Shown: positions 10,106 to 19,399, counted from the stretch's first letter. The stretch is 21,066 nucleotides of DNA from Haplomitrium mnioides (GCA_049999725.1 JBNGIS010020390.1:1-21066), one strand, 5' to 3'. Notes: generated by a model not told the origin, from the letters alone. Made by a program: numbers and translations.

Positions 10106-10600
10106 GGGGAGAACAGCCACAGTGCAAATGGACCTTTAGTCCCAAGCAGCCCAAAAACTGAGATTGGACCTTTTGTCTCTCATGGCCTAAACTCTGAGGT
10201 TGGACTTTTTGTCCCTCAAGACATGCACTATAAAAATGGACCTTTAGTCCATATAGTCACAATGATTAAAAATGGACCTTTTTGTCTATAAAGACCTCAA
10301 TCTGGGAAAAGGATCTTTTGTCCTTCATGGCCAACAAATGAAAGGACCTTTTGTCCATAAAAGACCACTGCCAATCTAGAGAGGACCTTTAGTCCTCACG
10401 TCAAAAAGACAATGCCAATTGATGGAAAGCAAGTTGCACAATGCCATTCAAGGACCTTTAGTCTAGTCAGCGGATTCATTGAGCACGTAGCATTTTAGAG
10501 GACCTTTAGTCTCACATATATACAAGTTGCATGAGCAACACCGGAGTGGACCTTTTGTCCCCATCATCAAAGTATACCACATGAAAATGTGAAGTTGGCA
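10103..10600. repeat. Insertion in RT with eleven GGAC-CTTTN-GTCC motifs
   Basis: RT homology stops near 10103 and resumes near 10640. Between them the consensus ggacctttNgtcc starts at 10130, 10166, 10202, 10238, 10274, 10311, 10344, 10383, 10452, 10500 and 10548. The spacings are 36, 36, 36, 36, 37, 33, 39, 69, 48 and 48. Each copy carries 4-bp inverted arms GGAC/GTCC around a 5-6 nt loop (a few have one mismatch). The segment opens with GGGGGAG, like a polypurine tract. Spacer sequences differ except for weak similarity. No target-site duplication is evident. It is not a CRISPR array: the motif is too short and the context is a plant transposon. Confidence 0.8.
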
Positions 10601-10639
10601 AAGCATTTTATTAATGCATATGGATCACCAATCGATCAA

Positions 10640-11431
10640 TCAGAAACACAAATGGCAGTTCAAGTCTTGAGATTGATATATGGACTCAAATAGAGTGGCG
10701 AAAATTGGTACCAGAGATTTAAATCATAAATGATGGCACTGAATTTTACAAATGATGACATTGCTTCATGCTTGTTCATGAAACATCAAGGCTCTGAATA
10801 CATCGTAGTTGCACTTTATGTAGATGACATAAGTATTTTTGGCAAAAAAACTCTAGCATCTAATACAGTTGCCAAACTGAAAGACATATTTGAAATGCAA
10901 CGACATCGGAGAACCAGATTTTTGTCTCGGCATCCAGTTTGAGCATCTACTTGATGGAATTTTGATCCACCAGTCCACATATACGGCCAAGATCCTCAAA
11001 CAATTCAATATGGATAATGCTCATCTGACGAGCACTCTCATGGAAATGAGATCTTTGAACCCAACCAGGGACATGTTTGAAAAACAAAAGGAATATGAAC
11101 AAACTCTGGGTTCAGAAAAACCATACCTTTCGGCAATTGGAGCTCTCATGTACCTTGAAAATCATACTTGACCTGGCATTTCTTTTGTAGTGAACGTGCT
11201 TGCAAGGCACAGCTCCCAGATTGCTATTCACAATTAGAATAGACTCAAACACATTTTCAGACACCTGAAAATTACAAAAGATATGGGACTCTTCTTCCCT
11301 AGAAATGCAACAAATGATATTGTTGGTTATGCCGACAATATTTATCTGATCCTAATGACGCAAAGTCCCAAATAGGATGCGTCTTCCTTAAAGAAAGCAC
11401 CGCTATCTCATAGAAAAGCACTAAAGAGACC
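10640..11431 (+). pseudogene. Copia RT C-terminal half and start of RNase H
   Basis: RT resumes with VQVLRLIYGLK, a stop, then SGENWYQRF. The next frame (10730-10942) includes VVALYVDDIS, the YVDD active site at 10817-10828, intact. A frameshift near 10895 moves to the frame carrying GEPDFCLGIQFEHLLDGI and YLSAIGALMYL, ending at TGA 11169. The DNA then continues to the RNase H start, DIVGYAD, with its catalytic Asp at 11334. Another frameshift follows, then YLSDPNDAKSQIGCVFLKES. The sequence is cut at 11431, mid-domain, by the 4.4 kb insertion. Confidence 0.88.
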
Positions 11432-12549
11432 TATTAGGGTCCAGGATGGGAGCTAAAGATGCACGCAAAGAGAGGTAAAGGAAGACGAAATCGAGAAAAT
11501 GGAAGAAAGCGAGCAAGCAAATGGCAAAAATGGCAAACAATGGACACTGTCCAAACAAAAAGACAAAAGATTCTCAGAAATTCAACCAAAAGACTTTTAT
11601 AGGCTTTAGTTAAAATTTGTTTTTATTATATTTAAAGTAGAAAAGTTTCTTTAGGATCCAGAAATTACAATCGGAGGAATAGCACGTGTCTTCTAAATTA
11701 TAGGTACCAATCGGGTCAAGAAATAGATCATGCGACGATATCAACAGTTGGAACAGCCCAAATGGAAGAAAAGAGAGAAACATAGCTTTAACAGGAAGAA
11801 AAGAAAGAAAAGACGTCAAGTGTACGTGAGGAGTATGTGTGTGTTGTAAGAGTAGACTCTGTATATGTTTTGTGTTTTTTGTGGGGTTTTGAAAAGTTAT
11901 TTGGGTTAAGAAAATAATAGTAAAATATTAATTAAATCTTAATTAACTAATATTAAACCTAACCTACCAGCTAAACCAAGCCAAGGAGAAAAAAAGAGGA
12001 CTAAAAATGGATGGATAAGATCTATGGGGATCTAAGGGCTTAGGTTAAAAATTTTCCCACCTGTGGGAAAATTAGGGCCAGTTTTGAAGGGACAAAGAAG
12101 GGGTCAGCTCTCCCGCTGCTCGTTTTTTTTCTTGGAGGTCCCGCTGCTCTCTTCTAGTGCAACTTCTATTAAACGTAGCTCTGCCCTCATCACAGAGGAA
12201 TACTTTGTAGCAATGATCAGGACAGTGCTGATGTAATTGAAAACTAGAGGACAGAAACAAAGGAGCTCTTGGGCTGAAGAAAATGTGAGGGACAAAGGTC
12301 GTCTTTGCTAGTAGTGAGAAAGAAAAAAAAAAGGATTAACAGTAGCATGCACCCATGGGAGGGTGAATCGATGGACACGAAGAGCAGCGGAAGAAGCGTC
12401 AAGCTGTGAACAATTGTTGAATTGCAACATGATCTTTGGCTAAAGCATCGAGACAGGTGTGGACTCATGAGAAAAAAAGTTCTTGACAAGAAGGCAAAAT
12501 GGAGGAGAGCAGTCGGCCGGAGTCGTCTTGGTTCTGTTTCATAATTTGT

Positions 12550-13520
12550 GATTTGGATGTGGATGATTTCTTCATCCATGCTGCAGTAATACAGAAACGA
12601 TTCCATTTTTTCCACTAATTGATTAAAGATGCAGCAGTGCAGCAATCCATAGAGTAATCATGGGCGATGACCAAGTAGATAGTTGTAGCAATGAAGTATC
12701 CTTGAATGAAGTAGAGGATAAATTGTGGTGCATATGGTAGTGCTTTGATTCTTGCCTAGTGAACCCGAATTGTGAACAAGCGGAGCTATGCACCTGAACA
12801 ATGGGTGAGTTTGGAGGAAAAATGCCAGATATGGAATACACGTCAATGGGAGGACAAAGCTATAACATGAGACAAGTGTTCATATGTACCGTAAGATCTA
12901 TGTTTTGATTATTGGAGTCGGATCCGAAAGTTGGTACTTGCCCAAAAAATGCTTGACAAAGGAAGAGAGGAACGAATGGATCAAGTGGTGAATTTTTGTC
13001 AGTCTTGAAGGATTCAATGTTCACACCATTGCCTGCAGAGTCATCAACACTGCGATCTTGAAAGCTTGAAGTATCCAATGGGAGAATTCGATTAAAAGCA
13101 AGAAATTGCTGGATGGAGAGGACTGTTTGGATGAATTTGTAAATTAGCTGATAGTGCAGATGTAGGTCATTGCTATGAGATGTGAAGGGGGTCAGCAAGC
13201 ATGTAGTTCGTGGAAGTTTGCAGATGAGATGTGCAACCTCACATGCATGCTCTTGAGAAACAGTGAGTTCCATCCACGTTTATCAATGATGGAGACAGCT
13301 TCACTCCACCAAGAATCGCCTGATTCAAGCATAAAACAGTGAAGGCAGCAACGCCAGTGGAGAGGCTAGTATGGAAGCAAGAGGGAGAAAATTGATACTT
13401 GCACTGACCGAATGCACAAATGTGTCGTGATGAAGCCCATTCAACACTAGACCAATAACTTGGAAGATGGATGCAAATGTTTTCTTCATCCACATTGCAA
13501 CGACACATGAAGGATAGTGA
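12550..13520. repeat. Two weakly related segments inside the 4.4 kb insertion
   Basis: A stretch near 12552-12600 (gga tgtggatgatttcttcatcca) resembles one near 13465-13510 (gatgcaaatgttttcttcatcca) in the same orientation, about 910 bp apart, each followed by a loosely similar gcaaya-cga string. The similarity is short and could be the remnant of an old internal duplication. Confidence 0.3.
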
Positions 13521-15539
13521 GGGAAAATTCGATTGGTGTTCCACTTCGGCATGTCAAAACCACGTTGCAGAGTGGAAGTGATCGAGGATTACAACACCAA
13601 TGTGGACAATATTTGAGCACAGAATTCATCATGAAAGTCACTCAATATAGTAAGCATCAATGGTAATTTCAGACGCAGAAAACATAGCATTACTTGAGCT
13701 AGGAAGATCGGAACAGTAGAGAGAAAAGAGGATACATCGGCTGGCATCTGAAAAGAAAAGACTCATAGTTGTGCCTTCCTTTGGCTATGTTGTTGCCATG
13801 AGTATAAGGGTTTGGCTATTGCACAATAGGTGGATTGTGCGAATTCCTTCTGCCACCTCCCATTTAGAGAACCAATAGCGAGTAGCTGCCCTCATGTTTC
13901 ACAGATGCCTTCGCATAATTACTACTCGGTAGTGTGGCTGTGTTACCGCAGAAGGTGACAGTTCTGGAATGGAGTGACAAGAAATGAATATATAGACAGT
14001 CGATCCAGCAGAGTGCAGAGGGGTCTAGAATTGGCGAAGAAGGCAGATCAAGCAAACCATGTGTGTGAACCAATGGAACAGATGTCGTTGGTGTTTTGGC
14101 AATTCCAGAGCATTCAAGGCTCTTAGTGAAGGGAGGCGGTTTTATTTTCTCTTTGTAGTGGTCTGGCATCAACCTTTTCGGCTGATGTGATAGTCCTTGC
14201 GGGTGGTTTTAGCTGGAGGTAACAAACTATGAGGAGTTTTTATCGTAAGGTGGTATAGGCAGATTCCACTTCTGGGCAAGTCAGTTGTGTTGAGGGCTTG
14301 GTGATATCCCTGTTACAGTGGGTTAGGTAACTGTGGTTTACTAAGAGCACTCGGGACAGACAATACACGAAAAAAGGAGATTGGATGTGGCGATAAGCAG
14401 GTTGTAGCATGTTAAGGACAAAAAGCCTTGGAATATTTAAAAGTAAGAGGAAAAATTTTATGTTAGTCTTTTGCATGGTATAGCAAGTGTAGTGGTATCA
14501 TGTTGCGAAGGAGATCTGGTTGAGAAGAGCTTTTAGAGGATTGGATAAGTAAAGTGAAGGGAAATGGTTCCTGGGAAGGGAGAATTTGTGATTGAGGATA
14601 GAAAGGTGGATTATGTAGAGGGGAAGTATGGTTAAAATAGAGAAGTGAGCTGATTAGTAGTAAGAGAAATTTGTGGATTGATGATTAAAGAAGAATATGA
14701 AGGGCAGAAAGCTGATTGTGGTGACTATTGAAGGGGATAAGAAGATAGCTGTGAAATTTCAGAGCAGAGACAAAGGAGACCAGAAAATTGACAGTTGTTG
14801 GAGGGGTAGTTGAAACATGGCATAGGAGGAAGATAGTAGGAGAGAAGTGATTTTAGGATGGAAAATAGAGATTTGATCATTACAACACCAAGGTTGGAGG
14901 GAAGAAGGGAAAAATCGGCAATTACATCTCAAGAAGGGCTCTTCCTAGTGCAACTTGTCTTACCAACTCGAAGATTTCATCCCAAGGTTTGGCTTATGTG
15001 GATGGTAGCTAAGGTAACAGAAAGTTTATCATATTCGTTTGTTATATATTTGTTCGTGAGTACAGTTCTATGTTCTGTCATCCTTTGTTCTGTCAATAGA
15101 ATATGTTTTGTGTTCTGTATTAGGAATCAGGTTGTGTGGAAGGTTAGCAAAATTTCAGATTGAGGAGAGGTTGTGTTTTGTGGGGAAAAAGTATGGGGAG
15201 TTGAGTAGAAGCATTGTTCGAGTGAGAGCTCAAGAGAGAGTAGAGTAGAGCAATGAGTTCTTGTTGTTTATGACCCCAAAGGGGAATCATATGACCTGAA
15301 TCTATATTTGTGATCAGTGCTCCATTTAAACCAATTTCAGTAAAGTGCTATTCTTATTATTGCATATACCTGCGATTTCAATTTTGCACCTTCATTGGTT
15401 TCTCTTTCCTTGTCAAAACACCTAAAAATCAGACGCACTTGATTTATTTCAATTCTGTTATGAGACACTATTCCTAAGCCAAAAGACCAGTCCGCATGCC
15501 ATACGTTGTTTGTAGGTCCTAAGCCGATCTTGGAGGAAA

Positions 15540-15700
15540 GAAGCACCCTCACGATCCCTTGCGTCTTGGTGGACTTCACTACCACCACGACCAAGTGTAA
15601 CCGAGATAGCCCGATCCGCGGGGAAGAAGCACCTTCACGATCCCTTGTGTCCTGGTGGACTTCACTACCACCACGACCAAGAGTAATCCTAGATACCTCG
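15540..15700. repeat. 86-bp tandem duplication near the right end of the insertion
   Basis: The unit starting gaagcacc(c/t)tcacgatccc at 15540 is repeated at 15626, period 86. The first 60 bases of each copy differ at only a few positions, the rest is more diverged. Such short tandem repeats are typical of LTR or subterminal DNA of plant retroelements. Confidence 0.85.
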
Positions 15701-15830
15701 ATCAGTGAGAGTCTTTACCTTGTCCCAACCTAGTGTCTTAGACCCAGAAGTTAGGCATTACTATACTACAAACCGATCCAGAGTCAGGGCTCCTCCCCCT
15801 ATGCCCTGAACTTCAAGACCTAACAAAACC

Positions 15831-16220
15831 ATTACAACTACCTCGACTAATCATGCAGAAATCATAGCACTCTATGAGGCTAGTAGCGAATGTATTTGGC
15901 TTCAACAACTCATTGATCATATCAACATCAATACTAGCCAACCTCTACTTCAATCCCCTACAATAATATACGAGCACAATCGACCATACGTCGACCAAAT
16001 TGCTCAAGGCTTTATCAAAAGTGACGCAATTAAGCACGTTGCTCTTAAATTCTTTTACACCTATGAGCAACATGGTGACAAAATAAATGTTCAATGGATA
16101 GTAAGCAAAGATAATAGAGCAGATGTCTTCACCAAACCCCTTCCACCTGCTCTGCACATAGCACATGCTCAAGGGCACGATTTAAGAAGACTATCTCAAC
16201 TACACCAAAATAACAAATAA
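15831..16220 (+). pseudogene. Copia RNase H, C-terminal part, and polyprotein end
   Basis: A frame of 129 codons is open without a break to TAA at 16218. It opens with ITTTSTNHAEIIALYEAS, containing the second RNase H acidic residue (Glu, 15858), and ends with DVFTKPLPPALHI, the conserved copia C-terminus. The third acidic position, normally Asp in an E-D-N context, is His here (IYEHN, codon 15975-15977), so activity would be lost even if the frame were joined. This part separated from the rest of RNase H when the 4.4 kb insertion arrived, yet has no stop. Confidence 0.9.
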
Positions 16221-16661
16221 AGATTGCTTATACTAATTTTTTTCTCTCTCACCTTTAGTCATGAAGATCAAAGCTTGCAAATTCAGTCATTTCATTTTGA
16301 AAATATCTAACTTGTCTAAAATATCATACAGATTATGACAGGAGCATATTATATTTGAAGCTGACATCACTTCTTAGCTTTTGAGGTTGACATCATTTTT
16401 TAGACAAATCTCCAGGATATAAATACAAAGGACGCAGCAACACAACTACGAAGTACTCAACGACACCGTGCAATATCACCACATATTAGCTTTACTATCA
16501 AAGCAACATTTTGAAACTTTATTATTTACATACACACCCCCACACACTATATTATTATTTCTACCTATCAATTATGTAGTGGCACTACCTAAATCAAAAG
16601 TAGAAAATTTAATGCATGACTTAAGCAAATAATCCTTGTACACATTGGTATCTTAAAAACA
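16221..16661. other. Copia 3' flank, AT-rich, possible 3' LTR with TATA
   Basis: No coding signal. TATAAATA at 16418-16425 is followed by an A/C-rich stretch and could be an LTR promoter of the copia element that ends at 16220. No polypurine tract lies just after the stop, and I found no matching 5' LTR copy. Confidence 0.3.
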
Positions 16662-17034
16662 TGGTTTTTGGGAAAAGTCACAAAACGACAAAATAGTGCA
16701 AATTTTATGACAAAAAAGGACAAAAGAAATTAGAAAGATGAAAACAAGCACTACTTTACATACTAACAATTTTTTTCCACATTGTGAACCTTCGTGTCAA
16801 GAGCTACGCAAATCATTTTTTGGTAAGAAAATTGTTAAAAAATGAAACATACACTTATTTATACAATCACAATCACAAGGTTTGCTTCTCAATGTATCTC
16901 CTCTCCTCCTTCATGTATCTCATATATATCTTATTATCACATCTCATAACTGTTTCAACAACATATGCTCTAATCATATATTAGCCTAAATATTTTCTAA
17001 TACTAATCCTGCTTGTACTAACCATACTCTAACA
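16662..17034 (-). mobile_element. Probable 3' LTR of a second, minus-strand copia-like element
   Basis: On the minus strand, AAGGGGGAG (17043-17035) is directly followed by TGTTAGAG, the polypurine tract and LTR start commonly seen in plant copia elements. A TATA box (TATAAATA, minus, 16863-16856) lies about 170 bp inside. The 3' end is placed at the TG at 16662 on the plus strand, giving about 370 bp, but that end is a guess. No second LTR copy is seen in the window, so the element is truncated or its other end lies in unrecognised DNA. Confidence 0.55.
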
Positions 17035-17043
17035 CTCCCCCTT
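17035..17043 (-). other. Polypurine tract AAGGGGGAG (minus strand)
   Basis: Nine purines directly abutting TGTTAGAG. In LTR retrotransposons such a tract primes plus-strand DNA synthesis, and the LTR begins right after it. Confidence 0.6.
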
Positions 17044-17045
17044 GG

Positions 17046-17900
17046 TTATAACATGGAGAATGTTTTAAACACACGTACAAGTAAACATTTAGAAAATAAA
17101 CGCCAAGAAAAGTTGCCCAATGTCCAAATTGTTGATATGATTTTATGCTTGTTTAATCTACAGATCAAAACTGAGTAGAGCCGCAAGAAGCCCAAGAGAA
17201 AGAGTATGTCTTATCATGAAATCCGACACTTTCGTCAAGAACATCAACACATGCTTTCGTTTATGTGCAATAAAGTGTGCACTAAACAACACAACAATCA
17301 AAGAAAACATAATATTATTATAAATAATTGGCATATAAAGCGTCTAAAGCACTTTGGTAAGTGTTACTTATCTCTCTACTTCAATATTCTCAATATCAAA
17401 TGCGAATATAAGTTTGACTAAATATAGCATATATAGATAGCTGAAAAAAAATTCGACATGATATAGCATATATAGCTGAAAAAAAGAGCTCTGGGGCATA
17501 TGGTTGCTATTATTCAGCAAGTGTACCGTAATACTCAATTTTTGGTGGAGATTTTATAAACCATAGAAGTGAATCATATGTATTAGGCCATCGAAGTCTT
17601 ATTCAAATGTTATCCCATAGGGGTTTATCACCTGGTAAATAGATAAGCATAACTTTATTTTCACAAAGAAATCTGACTCTTTGATAAATTACATTAGCAT
17701 TATACTTCCATCATCACACAAAATCTGGTGACAGGGCTAGAGGCCCTTAAAAGAAATCTGGTGACCGGGCTATAGGCCCTTAAAAAATAATCTAGTGATC
17801 GAGCTATAGGTTGGTGCACGTAGTCCCATAGATGGAGCCATACACATCAACATCATGGAGCATAATAATTCACCTCGGAGAGGAGCTTCCAAATGCTAGG
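17046..17900. other. AT-rich non-coding stretch with two short tandem repeats
   Basis: No recognisable protein on either strand. A 39-bp period duplication lies at 17422-17485 (atatagcatatatag...ctgaaaaaaa, twice). A three-unit repeat of 33-34 bp lies at 17721-17810. By position this is internal DNA of a minus-strand element ending at 17034, or spacer between two elements. Confidence 0.5.
17721..17810. repeat. Three-unit tandem repeat, 33-34 bp
   Basis: Units start at 17721 (aaatctggtgacagggctag), 17754 (aaatctggtgaccgggctat) and about 17788 (taatctagtgatcgagctat). The first two are nearly identical, the third more diverged and truncated. Confidence 0.85.
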
Positions 17901-17904
17901 GTCT

Positions 17905-18175
17905 TGCATCCTCACATGTGTAACAAATGCCTATAGATGCTCTGCACTTGAATACCAGCAACATATACTTGAACATGCTGGAACTCCGGAATCAAGTAAA
18001 CTCACAATCAAACCAGCAACATATACTTGAACATACTGGAACTCCGGAATCAAGTAAACTCGCAGGGCACCTCCATCCCTAAGTTGCTCAACAATAGTTG
18101 GCAAATGCCTTCCTTTGCTAGATTCAAGCAATCTCACAACATCAAAATTAGCATGGTACTCTATGGCAAATTTTT
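17905..18175 (-). pseudogene. TUDOR-SN (staphylococcal nuclease-like) gene fragment
   Basis: TUDOR-SN proteins carry four SNase-like domains and a Tudor domain and act in RNA stability and stress granules. On the minus strand from 18175 this fragment reads ANFDVVRLLESSKGR, then LPTIVEQLRDGGALRVYLIP and EFQYVQVYVAG. This matches the start of an internal SNase-like domain of plant TUDOR-SN (consensus VEQVRDGSTLRVYL...F..V.VFVAG). A tandem 52-bp duplication then shifts the frame; the original frame resumes as VAGIQVQSI before similarity ends near 17905. Only about 75 of roughly 990 residues are present, with no start codon and no flanking exons. It lies downstream of the SDR and HSBP fragments, in the same orientation. 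Confidence 0.85.
17955..18064. repeat. 52-bp direct duplication within the TUDOR-SN fragment
   Basis: 17955-18006 and 18013-18064 match at 50 of 52 positions, separated by atcaaa; the period is 58 bp. Since 58 is not a multiple of three it breaks the reading frame. The two differences suggest it arose after the fragment stopped being selected. Confidence 0.95.
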
Positions 18176-18179
18176 TGGC

Positions 18180-18750
18180 TCAGCGTTTTGATTCAGTAGA
18201 ATTTCTTTAGTGTGCTTCATTTCTTTATTTTGCAATCTCCTACTTTGTTTCTTTGTAGCATTTTTCAATTTCCATTAAGAGGGTTCTTTGTTTCTTGTTT
18301 TTTTTCTTGCAGATCAATTTGTTTTCTGTAGATTCATAGGAATGTATATGTTTGTCTTAGAACCTTTCTGTGGCTTAGAACCAATTGAGCATTGTCTTTG
18401 AGTATAGACAGAACTGCCAACAAGTCACATGATTTGTCTCATGCTTTCGAGTGAAATTTGCAATAGGTGAGAGGGAGATGTCTGATATGAGATCAAATTT
18501 CTAGTTTCATGTTTGACAGTCGAGCATTCAACCATTGTTAGGTTTTCACATGTGCGCTTGATTATGTTATTCAAGCTCAAAACCATTTGAGGATTGAAGC
18601 ATGACAGAATTGTCCACAATCTCTCGTCTATATGCACAACTCAATTCCAAAATTTTTCAAGGCAGAATCTGCAATCGAAACTTGTTAATTCAAAGCCATT
18701 GTTGAATACAATCAGAGTGATACTCGTGACGGCAGGTAGTGTCAACATAC
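18180..18750. other. Spacer between the TUDOR-SN and SDR fragments, nothing recognised
   Basis: Minus-strand reading gives short protein-like runs (for example TCENLTMVECSTVKHETRN at about 18490-18550, and LLAVLSILKDNAQLVLSHRKVL at 18355-18425) that match nothing I know. They could be further captured exon or UTR pieces, or intron DNA. The plus strand around 18190-18315 is T-rich. Confidence 0.4.
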
Positions 18751-18754
18751 TATC

Positions 18755-19123
18755 TCATCCAAATTATAGTCGTGCGATCTATGATGTAAGCTTTGTGATG
18801 AAACCTCTTATCTAGCAACTTGGTCTCTGAGTGCTTTCAAATTCTTCAGCCGCAGACAAGATAGCCCGTATGTTAGAACAAAAGAGTATCCAACACTATT
18901 GTTTACGCCATTGAAAGATATACTGCCTTTGTAAGAGAAAATGTGAGTTGTAGATGACACGTTCACAATTCTACCTTCAATGCCTGAATCTTTTGTTGTC
19001 TTCGCCATTCTCTCCAACAAAAGACTTTGAAGCAACTTTGAGGTTGCATGCTACAATGTATACATGCGCTCCTCATTTTGCTAGTACACAAACAGTCTCT
19101 ATCCCGATGCCACTTGCACCACC
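18755..19123 (-). pseudogene. TIC32-like short-chain dehydrogenase (SDR) gene fragment
   Basis: TIC32/WWOX-like SDRs are NADP-dependent oxidoreductases; TIC32 itself is at the chloroplast inner envelope. On the minus strand the fragment starts with GGASGIGIETVCVLAK, the Rossmann GxxxGxG loop (19123-19076), hits a TGA, and continues GAHVYIVACNLKVASKS. It then jumps in another frame to LLLERMAKTTKDSGIEGRIVNVSS, the strand and Ser region that normally lies about 90 residues later, so the middle is deleted. The catalytic YxxxK is YGLSC: Tyr kept (18868), Lys replaced by Cys (18856). Weak similarity continues to SLHH (for SLHPG) near 18770. No start, many lesions. It directly follows the HSBP fragment. 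Confidence 0.87.
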
Positions 19124-19124
19124 A

Positions 19125-19295
19125 CTGTGTTCTGAGTTCTGCGTCTATTTCATCTATCCAAGAGCCCATCTCATCAATATTCACGATGATGGCATCCAAT
19201 AGAGCCTCAAACCTTGCTTGCATTTGCTAAAGGAGGTTTTGAACAAATGCACTAAGATCTGCAACACTATGTGGTGTCTCCACAACCTCATGGCC
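19125..19295 (-). pseudogene. Heat shock factor-binding protein (HSBP1-type) gene fragment
   Basis: HSBP is a small coiled-coil protein (about 70-90 residues in plants) that binds trimeric heat shock factors and dampens the heat response. Minus-strand reading from 19295 gives GHEVVETPHSVADLSAFVQN, then LL, a TAG at 19229-19227 where Gln is expected, then QMQARFEALLDAIIVNIDEM and GSWIDEIDAELRTQ. Nearly the whole family length is present: acidic N-terminal tail, FVQNLL.QMQ.RF heptads and the IDEMG..IDE.. segment. The start codon is lost (the preceding codon is TGA). Similarity stops at ELRTQ and SDR sequence begins within about 5 bases. A fusion at exon borders is likely. Confidence 0.87.
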
Positions 19296-19399
19296 TCAAG
19301 CTTCCATCCCTTTACTACAAGGCAACCAAAATCAGTAGAGCAACCTATCCATTCATCTTCCAGATGCTCGATAAACTTCATGCTCACAATTTGTGGATG

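Larger units (their letters stand above)
11432..15830. mobile_element. 4.4 kb insertion of unknown type inside copia RNase H
   Basis: The copia RNase H reading breaks at about 11431 (after KSTKET) and resumes at 15831 (ITTTSTNHAE) exactly where the domain should continue, so the intervening DNA is a later insertion. Its ends are not clean: agacc (11427-11431) and aaacc (15826-15830) could be a mutated 5-bp target duplication. Just inside, TTAGGGTC on the left and GACCTAA on the right are weakly inverted. No long terminal direct repeats, transposase or retroelement domain was seen on either strand. The minus-strand ORFs between 12072 and 14476 resemble nothing known. It may be a non-autonomous element. 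Confidence 0.6.
6849..16220 (+). mobile_element. Degenerate Ty1/copia retrotransposon internal region, interrupted twice
   Basis: The domains occur in copia order on the plus strand: gag, CCHC knuckle, aspartic protease, integrase, reverse transcriptase, RNase H. Removing the 4.4 kb insertion (11432-15830) and the roughly 0.5 kb segment in RT leaves about 4.5 kb, the usual size of a copia polyprotein frame. Many stops and several frameshifts show it cannot make a polyprotein. Integrase before RT separates it from Ty3/gypsy. Paired LTRs were not identified: a TATA and primer-binding-like motif lie at 4678-4776, and a TATA-containing AT-rich stretch lies after 16220. The lineage within copia is not assigned. 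Confidence 0.9.

Noticed and set aside
10130-10560. CRISPR-like array (short repeats at near-regular spacing)
   Set aside because: Repeats are only 13 nt, degenerate, with spacing changing from 36 to 69, inside a plant copia RT; there are no cas genes.
12072-14476. Minus-strand ORFs (up to 137 codons) in the 4.4 kb insertion as genes or captured exons
   Set aside because: No recognisable motif, several overlapping frames of similar length, and Ser/Leu/His/Cys-rich composition typical of non-coding reverse strands. They could be revisited with a database search.
14858-15163. 101-codon plus-strand ORF with a hydrophobic stretch as an env-like or membrane protein
   Set aside because: A single hydrophobic run in T-rich DNA, no family resemblance and no partner genes.
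16784-17421. Small plus-strand ORFs around the minus-strand LTR
   Set aside because: AT-rich chance frames with Tyr/Ile/Asn/Leu bias and no similarity.
18963-19223. 86-codon minus-strand ORF starting MQARFEALL as a stand-alone gene
   Set aside because: Its N-terminal third is the HSBP coiled coil after the internal stop; the rest is out-of-frame SDR sequence, so it is a chimeric frame of pseudogene pieces.
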